Assembly: GCA_017395275.1 (NCBI GenBank) | Contig: JAFPVN010000155.1 | Coordinates: 1 to 5,320 of the forward strand | Origin: Candidatus Methanomethylophilaceae archaeon | GTDB lineage: Archaea > Thermoplasmatota > Thermoplasmata > Methanomassiliicoccales > Methanomethylophilaceae | Reading direction: 5' to 3' | Length of the DNA stretch: 5,320 nucleotides | Part shown: positions 1 to 4,615 of the stretch, one piece after another | Position numbering within the stretch: position 1 is the first letter of the stretch | Layout: each line of letters starts with the position of its first letter | The notes under the pieces: model-generated | What the model was told of the DNA's origin: nothing | The model's input: the letters and a program-made list of their open reading frames with translations, nothing else | Database searches by the model: none | Program-made: the position numbers and the translations under genes

Positions 1-336
1 GATCTGTGGCAGAGGGCAGCGGAGCTCACAGGCGTCATGGACATGGCCGTGGGTTCTCAATCGAATAGCCTGAGCAACATGTCCCAGCTCGGAAAGGCAT
101 ATCTTTGCAGGTATCTGAAGGAGGCGGGATTCGAAGTAATCGCCCTGGGGGACAACATGGTGGATTACTATATGCTGCTGGAAGCCGACAGGGGATACGT
201 GATTGCACATGCGAAGAAGAACGCTACCCTGCAGAACACCGTTCTTTCGGGCACCAAGTTGAAGCAACCGAGTTACAATCAGACCAAATTCGAAGGTGTA
301 CAGGAGGTGAATTCGATACATGAGGATATTGAATGA
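1..336 (+). CDS. HAD-superfamily phosphatase, C-terminal part (5' end outside window)
   Basis: The reading frame is open from base 1 and gives 111 residues before TGA, so the gene begins upstream; the ATG at 37 is internal. Residues 30-75 match the end of a HAD hydrolase core. A lysine in LGKA (about residue 32) is in the place of motif III, and GDNMVDYYMLLEAD (about 50-63) is motif IV, whose GDxxxD acids bind Mg2+. HAD enzymes of this type usually remove phosphate from small metabolites by way of an aspartyl-phosphate; that nucleophile (DxDx[TV]) would lie upstream and cannot be seen. The tail after about residue 75 is not recognised. The last 17 bases overlap the following phosphoribosyltransferase gene, which implies co-transcription and perhaps a shared nucleotide-like substrate. 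The superfamily call is fairly secure; the substrate is unknown. A Cof-like sugar-phosphate or nucleotide phosphatase is possible. Confidence 0.75.
   Translation, partial: DLWQRAAELTGVMDMAVGSQSNSLSNMSQLGKAYLCRYLKEAGFEVIALGDNMVDYYMLLEADRGYVIAHAKKNATLQNTVLSGTKLKQPSYNQTKFEGVQEVNSIHEDIE
303..310 (+). promoter_or_regulatory. Strong Shine-Dalgarno site for the PRTase gene
   Basis: GGAGGTGA is fully complementary to the conserved archaeal 16S rRNA 3' end (ATCACCTCC). It sits 9 nt before the ATG at 320 and inside the end of the HAD gene. It fixes the start of the PRTase and shows that this gene is translated from a polycistronic mRNA. Confidence 0.85.
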
Positions 337-919
337 GACCTATGACAATGAAAGGATCAGAGAGCTGATATCGATATGCAAGAGCAATTCGGGGGTGATG
401 GGGGCTAGATTAAGAGCGGCCCATCATGAACTCGGTATGATGGTCGGCTCGATGATCGTAAAGGAATACCGCAGCGACAAACCCTTCGCTGTGGTGCTGC
501 TGATGAGGTCCGCAGCGCCCTTTGGAGAAGGGATAGCGGATTATCTCGACTGTCCGCTTCTCTTCCTGGATGAGAAACATGACAGAAGATGGAAGATGAA
601 CGATTGTAACAACAAGTTCATCATGGATAACCGCGGGACAATATGTCAGTCGACACTGATTCTGGCGGATGCCGTGATCAACACCGGGGAAACCATATCG
701 CAGATCTACGACACTTTGATAAAAATCACAGACGACATCATGCTTGCCGCTAATGTGATTCAGAGCGGATTCGATCCAGGCAGCAAGACGGTGTTCGGCA
801 CCAGGCTTTCAGATAATAAATTCAAGGGCAGTCAGGTGTTGAAGCAGAGGGACGGGAAGGGTCCCGATACAGGAGACCGTTTGTTCCGCACATTGGCATC
901 CGTCGACGATAGCGCATGA
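320..919 (+). CDS. Uracil phosphoribosyltransferase-like PRTase
   Basis: A 199-residue, probably cytoplasmic protein resembling type I phosphoribosyltransferases, closest in layout to uracil PRTases. The N-terminal ARLRAAHHELG (about 29-39) recalls the LR...R...G segment of that family. A strand then leads to MRSAAPFGEGIADYL (about 62-76), equivalent to the LRAG...G loop. The PRPP loop is LILADAVINTGET (about 113-125). D117 and the TG are kept, while the second acidic residue of the common DD/ED pair is Ala; uracil PRTases also lack it. Such enzymes join PRPP to a base or a base-like nitrogen compound. The insert EKHDRRWKMNDCNN (about 85-98) and the 55-residue C-terminal part look divergent, so uracil need not be the substrate. 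The gene starts at a perfect Shine-Dalgarno site, overlaps the HAD gene by 17 nt and shares ATGA with the next gene. The fold is likely; pyrimidine salvage is an alternative role. Confidence 0.72.
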   Translation: MRILNETYDNERIRELISICKSNSGVMGARLRAAHHELGMMVGSMIVKEYRSDKPFAVVLLMRSAAPFGEGIADYLDCPLLFLDEKHDRRWKMNDCNNKFIMDNRGTICQSTLILADAVINTGETISQIYDTLIKITDDIMLAANVIQSGFDPGSKTVFGTRLSDNKFKGSQVLKQRDGKGPDTGDRLFRTLASVDDSA

Positions 920-1281
920 CAGGGGGCAGCATGACTGATTATTTGAAACAATATAAACGCGGTCAGGGGACGGGGAACAACCGCGGAAAGGGTGCACCCC
1001 AGCCAGGGGAGATCTGGTGGGTTCTCAACCTGGACGGCATCAAGGACCGTCCCGTGCTGGTGCTGGATCATTCGGGAAATATGGTCACCATACGCAAATG
1101 CACCTCACAGACGAGTACGGTACGCCATCGTGATTTGATAGAGGATTATATGGAAGCGGGTCTGGACAAGGAGACCTATGCGGATCCTGAGGTACGTTCG
1201 ATACCCCGCGACCGTCTTGCGAGGAAGCTGGGGAGACTGTCGGAATACGACCTCGAAAAGTTCGGGATATCCAAGGATTGA
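916..1281 (+). CDS. PemK/MazF-like protein (possible endoribonuclease toxin)
   Basis: A 121-residue protein, or 116 if the in-frame ATG at 931 is used. The first ATG overlaps the PRTase stop as ATGA, which favours coupling; the purine run AGGGGGC lies just before the second ATG, so the start is not settled. A polar, basic, glycine-rich tail (about 1-29) precedes the PemK/MazF pattern. PGEIWWV (30-36) and KDRPVLVL (43-50) form the first strands with the conserved RP. KCTSQTS (61-67) fills the place of the conserved Thr/Ser turn. VRSIPRDRLARKLGRLS (93-109) is the usual C-terminal block. Known family members cleave mRNA as ribosome-independent RNases or bind nucleic acid. Type II toxins normally follow a small antitoxin gene, but here the upstream neighbour is a 199-residue PRTase. 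It may be an effector of the three-gene cassette or a non-toxic relative; activity cannot be judged from sequence. Confidence 0.75.
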   Translation: MTGGSMTDYLKQYKRGQGTGNNRGKGAPQPGEIWWVLNLDGIKDRPVLVLDHSGNMVTIRKCTSQTSTVRHRDLIEDYMEAGLDKETYADPEVRSIPRDRLARKLGRLSEYDLEKFGISKD

Positions 1282-1310
1282 AATTAGTAATTCGGTAGAT
1301 ACAGGTATCA

Positions 1311-1325
1311 ATTGCTTTTTTCAAT
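1311..1325 (+). terminator. Probable transcription stop of the HAD-PRTase-PemK operon
   Basis: Thirty nucleotides after the PemK-like stop there is a run of six T (1316-1321) flanked by ATTG and CAAT, which could form a weak 4-bp hairpin. Archaeal RNA polymerase stops at oligo-T with little need for a hairpin. I see no convincing gene in the remaining convergent intergenic stretch up to 1442. Confidence 0.45.
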
Positions 1326-1442
1326 GGTATGTCGGTACCACCGCATACTTGTTGCTGTTCACAGAGGCAGGTTCTTCGTTCTGGAGAATCGTGACTGTCA
1401 TTCACTGGACAAGGCACAGGAACAGGATTCCGCGCAGGTCGG

Positions 1443-1472
1443 GATAAGAAAACAGTATGGGGCAAATGCCCC
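1443..1472 (-). terminator. Hairpin plus T-rich tail after the membrane protein gene
   Basis: On the minus strand, 9 nt after the stop of the membrane protein gene, the palindrome GGGGCATTTGCCCC (1459-1472) forms a 5-6 bp GC-rich stem. It is followed by ATACTGTTTTCTTAT. Its place and shape fit a terminator for the minus-strand gene that faces the end of the PemK operon. Confidence 0.6.
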
Positions 1473-1481
1473 GAAAACGTT

Positions 1482-1922
1482 TCAGTTTCTGCAGCAGTTG
1501 TATCCAACTATCACTGAAATGAATCCTATTACCAGTCCGATGTAGTTGGCTGAACCGATTGCTCTTCTCCATCCGCTCCCGCTGGCCGGATCGATGCAGA
1601 TCATCACGTACACCGGAATGAGCATCATGAGTATCGATGATACGTATACAAATCTGGATGCTTTTTTGTCCTTGGCCTGATAGAATACGATTATGTTCAG
1701 AAATGACAGCAGACCGAAGATCAGCGGACAGAATCTGCCAAGATCATCAAAATTCTTCCAGAAGCCATCCTCTTGGAACGGGTCTCCGAATGCCATGTCA
1801 AAAGCGTCATAACTTACAGAAGTGAAGAGGACTGTGGCTTCGAACCAGGGCAGGAACAGTATGATTATGCCACCAATAGATAATACTAATCCGACTATCC
1901 AGGATGCTGAATTATTGTTCAT
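1482..1922 (-). CDS. Unrecognised small four-helix membrane protein
   Basis: A 146-residue protein with four hydrophobic segments: about 8-27 (ending in the kinked ...LFLPWF), 64-82, 90-110 and 125-141. The KDKK loop between helices 2 and 3 predicts cytoplasmic termini and places the acidic, aromatic loop 28-63 outside. There is no catalytic motif; a CC pair lies near the C terminus. I do not recognise the family. The frame stays open upstream to another ATG at 1982, but a perfect TTTATATA box lies within that extension, 25 nt before the ATG at 1922. This makes 1922 the likely start of a leaderless mRNA. The gene is AT-rich compared with those after 2548 and is transcribed towards the PemK operon, with a hairpin terminator between them. 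It appears monocistronic, with its own promoter and an inverted repeat upstream. Confidence 0.72.
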   Translation of the reverse strand: MNNNSASWIVGLVLSIGGIIILFLPWFEATVLFTSVSYDAFDMAFGDPFQEDGFWKNFDDLGRFCPLIFGLLSFLNIIVFYQAKDKKASRFVYVSSILMMLIPVYVMICIDPASGSGWRRAIGSANYIGLVIGFISVIVGYNCCRN

Positions 1923-1943
1923 GTTATCAACTCGTTGTGGTTT

Positions 1944-1951
1944 TATATAAA
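1944..1951 (-). promoter_or_regulatory. TATA box of the membrane protein gene
   Basis: On the minus strand this is TTTATATA, the archaeal TATA consensus, centred about 25 nt before the ATG at 1922. With the usual 25-27 nt from TATA centre to transcription start, the RNA would begin at or next to the ATG (leaderless). No Shine-Dalgarno sequence lies between, which agrees. Confidence 0.75.
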
Positions 1952-1973
1952 GTAGATATGGAAAATTCTGTTT

Positions 1974-2009
1974 TGGCGACATGGTTTTTCATCATATGTC
2001 ATGTCGCCA
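1974..2009. repeat. Perfect 10-bp inverted repeat between two minus-strand units
   Basis: TGGCGACATG (1974-1983) and CATGTCGCCA (2000-2009) are exact reverse complements with a 16-nt spacer. The repeat lies 22 nt upstream of the TATA box of the membrane protein gene and 38 nt downstream of the stop of the 56-residue gene. It could be an operator, a processing or terminator hairpin for the upstream pair, or the remnant of a small element. The bases after the right arm on the plus strand are T-rich, but no plus-strand gene precedes it. Presence is certain; function is not. Confidence 0.6.
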
Positions 2010-2047
2010 TTTATCTATCTTTATTCAAAATACAGAAGACCCAGACA

Positions 2048-2218
2048 TCACAGGATTATGCCGTTCTCCCTAGCTTCCGCATACATTCTCTGGTCCTCCT
2101 CGAACCTCTTCCTGATCTCCGGGGGAGTGTCCTCCCTCAGCCCGATCATCACCGGGAACGACGGGTCCGAGTAATCCCATTCCACGTAGCTGAACCACAC
2201 GGGTCTCTCGATGCTCAT
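2048..2218 (-). CDS. Unrecognised 56-residue protein, second gene of a coupled pair
   Basis: A short gene of 56 codons plus TGA. The start is well supported: its ATG overlaps the stop of the upstream 60-residue gene as ATGA, and GGAGGGG lies 5 nt before it. The product begins MSIERPVWFSYVEWDYSD, is rich in aromatic residues in its first 20 positions, and then has TPPEIRKRFEEDQRMYAEAR (about 31-50), which should form an amphipathic helix. There is no signal peptide, membrane segment or metal motif. The function is not recognised. The tight coupling suggests that it acts with the 60-residue protein, perhaps as a small complex. On the minus strand, TCTTCTGTATTTT just after the stop may end the transcript. 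Confidence 0.68.
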   Translation of the reverse strand: MSIERPVWFSYVEWDYSDPSFPVMIGLREDTPPEIRKRFEEDQRMYAEARENGIIL

Positions 2219-2397
2219 TCCTTCCCCTCCTTCTTCTCCTTCCTCTCGATCCCGTACAGGTCCTCGTAGTACTCCTGCGAGTAGGGGGAGTCCCCGCGTC
2301 CGGCCTTCCTACCGCCCTCACGGCTCTCCAGCTGTCTCCTGATCTCCTCGTCGGTGATCTCTATCGAGACCCATTCCATCTTCTTTTTCTCTTCCAT
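2215..2397 (-). CDS. Unrecognised 60-residue charged protein, first gene of a coupled pair
   Basis: A 60-residue, very hydrophilic protein. A short strand-helix segment, EWVSIEITDEEIRRQLESRE (about 8-27), is followed by a basic GRKAGRG linker, the tyrosine-rich SPYSQEYYEDLYG (about 37-49) and a Lys/Glu tail. The start of the strand-helix segment is faintly reminiscent of ribbon-helix-helix proteins, but no full domain is visible, so I assign no function. Met7 (ATG at 2379) is a possible alternative start. The ATG at 2397 has a weak TATA-like TGATATCC 25 nt upstream and no Shine-Dalgarno site, fitting a leaderless first gene. It is divergent from the flavin reductase-like gene and overlaps the 56-residue gene by 4 nt. 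Confidence 0.6.
   Translation of the reverse strand: MEEKKKMEWVSIEITDEEIRRQLESREGGRKAGRGDSPYSQEYYEDLYGIERKEKKEGKE
2224..2230 (-). promoter_or_regulatory. Shine-Dalgarno site of the 56-residue gene
   Basis: GGAGGGG on the minus strand, 5 nt before the ATG at 2218 and inside the upstream coding region. It is what makes this very short frame credible as a gene. Confidence 0.7.
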
Positions 2398-2418
2398 GGT
2401 TACAACATGTCAAAGAAA

Positions 2419-2426
2419 GGATATCA
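2419..2426 (-). promoter_or_regulatory. Weak TATA-like element for the small-gene pair
   Basis: TGATATCC on the minus strand, centred about 25 nt before the ATG at 2397. It is a poor match to the TATA consensus and is proposed mainly because the spacing equals that of the clearer promoters in this window. Confidence 0.3.
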
Positions 2427-2519
2427 GCAGTGCTTTGTTACGTTGGTTACACCGATCCCGCAGCGGCCTCAAGGATGACCGATGAACAAATATTACAATC
2501 TGGTACAGTCCGGAAACGG

Positions 2520-2527
2520 TTATCTAT
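2520..2527 (+). promoter_or_regulatory. Possible TATA element of the flavin reductase-like gene
   Basis: TTATCTAT is centred about 24 nt before the ATG at 2548, which would give a leaderless mRNA. An alternative is AAATATTA (2488-2495), which would leave a leader of about 30 nt with only a weak GGATGATG before the ATG. The 150-nt space 2398-2547 holds both divergent promoters and no other feature that I can see. Confidence 0.4.
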
Positions 2528-2547
2528 CCCTTGGATGATGACCTATC

Positions 2548-3105
2548 ATGAGGAAAGATTTCGGACCCAAGACCTACGTTTATCCAATGCCCGTGTTCAT
2601 CATCGCATCCTACGACGAGAACGGTGTCCCCGACGCCATGAACGCCGCATGGGGATGCATCGGCGACGACGACAGGCTGTTCACCTGCCTCAGCCCGGAG
2701 CACAAGACAGTCAAGAACATCCTTAAGAGGAAGGCGTACACCGTCAGCATGGCAACGATCGCACAGGAGGTCCCCTGCGACTACGTCGGCATTGTCTCCG
2801 CCAACGACGTCCCCGACAAGTTCGAGAGGTCCGGGTTCCACGCAATCAAGAGCGACAAGGTGGACGCACCCCTCATCAAGGAGCTCCCGATGGCCATGGA
2901 GTGCGAGCTCATCAGCTACGACGAGAAGACCTGCGCCATGTTCGGGAAGATAGTCAACGTCTGCGCCGACGAGTCCGTCCTCACCGACGGGAAGATCGAC
3001 CCCGCGAAGCTGAAGCCCATAACCTACGACCCCGTCAACCACAAGTACTACGCTCTGGGAGAGATCGTGGGCAACGCGTTCTCCGACGGCAAGAAGCTCA
3101 GATGA
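2548..3105 (+). CDS. Flavin reductase-like, FMN-binding split-barrel protein
   Basis: A 185-residue soluble protein of the flavin reductase-like (flavoredoxin-type) family. The N-terminal half carries the pattern of this fold: a YPMPVFIIASYDENGVPDAM segment (about 12-31), then NAAWGCIGDDDRLFTCLSPEHKTVKNI (about 32-58). In the family this part binds FMN through backbone contacts and the Ser/His/Lys loop. A weak SxxxxxxxPDKF block (about 86-93) and HAIKSDKVDAPLIKE (about 98-112) follow, then the strand ECELISYDEKTCAMFGKIV typical of the barrel's end. Relatives transfer electrons between NAD(P)H or ferredoxin-type donors and FMN, often in anaerobes; the real partner is unknown. Length is normal for the family. 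GC-rich codon use matches the MATE and metG genes. It has its own promoter and terminator, so it is probably monocistronic. Confidence 0.85.
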   Translation: MRKDFGPKTYVYPMPVFIIASYDENGVPDAMNAAWGCIGDDDRLFTCLSPEHKTVKNILKRKAYTVSMATIAQEVPCDYVGIVSANDVPDKFERSGFHAIKSDKVDAPLIKELPMAMECELISYDEKTCAMFGKIVNVCADESVLTDGKIDPAKLKPITYDPVNHKYYALGEIVGNAFSDGKKLR

Positions 3106-3112
3106 AACATAC

Positions 3113-3148
3113 GGGTGCGGTACGGAGTACCGCATCCCCCCTTTCTTT
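3113..3148 (+). terminator. Intrinsic-type terminator of the flavin reductase-like gene
   Basis: Seven nucleotides after the stop, GGGTGCGGTAC (3113-3123) pairs with GTACCGCATCC plus C (3127-3137). It forms an 11-bp stem with one G-T pair and a GGA loop, followed by CCCCTTTCTTT. The T-rich tail runs straight into the TATA box of the next gene, so terminator and promoter are packed together. Confidence 0.75.
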
Positions 3149-3150
3149 AC

Positions 3151-3158
3151 TTATATAT
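3151..3158 (+). promoter_or_regulatory. TATA box of the MATE transporter gene
   Basis: TTATATAT, centred about 28 nt before the ATG at 3183. No Shine-Dalgarno sequence lies between it and the ATG, so a leaderless or nearly leaderless mRNA is expected. Confidence 0.75.
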
Positions 3159-3182
3159 ACGACCTGTCCTTAGACGTCCCCC

Positions 3183-4571
3183 ATGGACGAGAGGACCAAG
3201 GATGTCGATACCCTTCTGGGCAATCCAAAGAAGGCGATGATGGCCATGGCCATCCCGATCATCATCGCGATGCTCGTCCAGAACGCCAACAACCTCATCG
3301 ACAGCGTGTGGGTGGCCGGTCTCGGACCCAACGCCCTCGCCGCCGTCGGTCTGGTGTTCCCGATATTCTTCATAATGATCAGCATCGGTAACGGTATCGG
3401 TGTGGGATCGTCCTCGGCCATCGCCAGGTTCCTGGGGATGGGCGACGAGGAATCGGCGGACCGCACCGCCGCCCAGGCGGTGGTCCTCGGTATCATCGGC
3501 AGTATCCTGCTGGCGATACTGTTGTTCGTCTTCAGGGAGCAGATATTCATCGCCCTCGGCGCAGGGGACGCCCTCCAGGACTGTTTGGATTATGCTACGC
3601 CGATCTTCCTCACCTGTCCCCTCGGTATCCTCAACGGTATCATGGCCAACCTCCTCAGGTCCGAGGGAGCGTCCAGGAGGTCGATGTACTCGCAGGTTTT
3701 GGCTGCGATCATCAACATGTCTCTCGACCCGTTCTTCATCTACGACTACGGACTCGGTCTGGGACTGGCCGGAGCGGCATGGGCGACGGCACTGTCGTTC
3801 CTGTTCTCGCTGCTGCTGATCTGCTACTGGTACTTCGTGGGGAAGTCCACCTTCCTCAAGATCACCCTCAGGGGATTCAGGTTCGACCCCGTCCTCGACA
3901 AGGCGATCTTCCGCGTGGGGATCCCGGCATCCATGGAGATGATCGTCATCTCCGTCTCGTCGATGATCCTGAACCTCGTCATAATCGGAGTGGCAAGCAC
4001 CGACGGTGTTGCGATATTCAGCTCGTCGTGGAGGATCATCCAGTTCGCCATGATCCCGATCATGGGTATCGGTTCCGCCGTCGTACCCGTATGCGCGGCC
4101 GCGTTCGGCATGAGGAAGTACGAGAACATACGCACCGCCTACTGGTACTCCATCAAGATCATAACGCTCATCGTGGTCATCGAAGCGCTCATACTGGCAC
4201 TTGCGGCCGAGCAGATAGTGACCATATTCACCTACTCCGACGACACGGCCGCCCTCAGGGCGGACATGGCCTTCGGAGTGAGGGTCAGCTGCATCTTTTT
4301 GATATTCGTACCGTGGGGTTTCGTGTCCGCAGGACTCTTCCAGGCGCTGGGCATGGGTACCAAATCCCTCATCGCCACGGTGGTCAGGAACTTCCTCTCG
4401 ATCCCCCTCTGCTACTTCATCGCCACGGACATGAACAGCTTCTGGTACGGCGTATGCGCGTCCGAGATCATCGGCACGGCGCTGATAGTCGTATGGGGAC
4501 TGCTGATCCTCAGGTATCTGATGCAGGGGTGCTACAGCCCCGATTCCGTCCGCAACGGTCCTTCCGCTTGA
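3183..4571 (+). CDS. MATE-family multidrug/cation antiporter
   Basis: A 462-residue polytopic membrane protein, the usual MATE length, with about twelve hydrophobic segments in two six-helix halves. It opens with LLGNPKKAMMAMAIP (about 11-25), the typical cytoplasmic lead into helix 1. Helix 1 contains QNANNLIDSVWVAGLG (about 33-48), the MATE signature; Asp40 in it probably corresponds to the cation-coupling Asp of helix 1 in archaeal MATEs. The second half begins near residue 239 with the equivalent FRVGIPASMEM motif. The family exports cationic compounds or metabolites in exchange for H+ or Na+; the substrate cannot be read from the sequence. The start is set by the TATA box 28 nt upstream. 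It has no partner gene, and metG follows after 44 nt with its own promoter. High GC and codon use match the neighbours on the right. Confidence 0.93.
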   Translation: MDERTKDVDTLLGNPKKAMMAMAIPIIIAMLVQNANNLIDSVWVAGLGPNALAAVGLVFPIFFIMISIGNGIGVGSSSAIARFLGMGDEESADRTAAQAVVLGIIGSILLAILLFVFREQIFIALGAGDALQDCLDYATPIFLTCPLGILNGIMANLLRSEGASRRSMYSQVLAAIINMSLDPFFIYDYGLGLGLAGAAWATALSFLFSLLLICYWYFVGKSTFLKITLRGFRFDPVLDKAIFRVGIPASMEMIVISVSSMILNLVIIGVASTDGVAIFSSSWRIIQFAMIPIMGIGSAVVPVCAAAFGMRKYENIRTAYWYSIKIITLIVVIEALILALAAEQIVTIFTYSDDTAALRADMAFGVRVSCIFLIFVPWGFVSAGLFQALGMGTKSLIATVVRNFLSIPLCYFIATDMNSFWYGVCASEIIGTALIVVWGLLILRYLMQGCYSPDSVRNGPSA

Positions 4572-4583
4572 GGGCGGAACGCC
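4562..4583 (+). terminator. Hairpin spanning the MATE stop codon (weak terminator candidate)
   Basis: TTCCGC (4562-4567) and GCGGAA (4574-4579) are perfect complements around the TGA (4569-4571). A competing 4-bp stem GGCG/CGCC uses 4573-4583. An AT-rich stretch follows, but there is no clear T-run, so termination here is uncertain. Confidence 0.35.
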
Positions 4584-4586
4584 AAG

Positions 4587-4594
4587 TTATATTA
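4587..4594 (+). promoter_or_regulatory. TATA box of metG
   Basis: TTATATTA, centred about 25 nt before the ATG at 4616, in an AT-rich island within GC-rich sequence. The spacing predicts a leaderless mRNA. Confidence 0.7.
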
Positions 4595-4597
4595 TAA

Positions 4598-4612
4598 GGG
4601 GGAGATACCCCC
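4598..4612. repeat. GGGGG-AGATA-CCCCC inverted repeat between TATA box and metG start
   Basis: A perfect 5-bp G/C inverted repeat with a 5-nt spacer, ending 3 nt before the ATG. If the mRNA is leaderless it would act only as DNA, for example as an operator overlapping the transcription start. GGGGGAG might also act as a poor Shine-Dalgarno site, but its distance to the ATG is rather long and it would be masked in the hairpin. Confidence 0.4.
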
Positions 4613-4615
4613 ACC

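Noticed and set aside
37..336. HAD gene as a complete 99-residue gene starting at 37
   Set aside because: The frame is open to base 1, no Shine-Dalgarno site precedes the ATG, and the catalytic N-terminal motif of the family is missing, so the gene is cut by the window edge.
1085..1507. 140-codon minus-strand frame across the PemK-like gene
   Set aside because: A low-complexity, Pro/Arg/Thr-rich translation with no motif; it runs against a recognisable gene and across two terminator-like sites.
1312..1545. Plus-strand open frame of 77 codons (TTG start) after the PemK-like gene, considered as a small gene or transposase remnant
   Set aside because: It starts inside the oligo-T run with no Shine-Dalgarno site, overlaps the end of the better-supported minus-strand membrane gene, and its translation shows no family motif.
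1923..1982. Longer start for the membrane protein gene at 1982
   Set aside because: The extra 20 codons contain a perfect TATA box and one arm of the inverted repeat, and have no membrane or signal character; the ATG at 1922 has the right TATA spacing.
2524..3135. 203-codon minus-strand frame opposite the flavin reductase-like gene
   Set aside because: It is a mirror frame produced by GC-rich codon bias; the plus-strand protein has clear family motifs, its own promoter and a terminator.
3779..4597. 272-codon plus-strand frame inside the MATE gene
   Set aside because: An Arg/His-rich translation typical of an out-of-frame reading of a GC-rich gene; the MATE frame is continuous.
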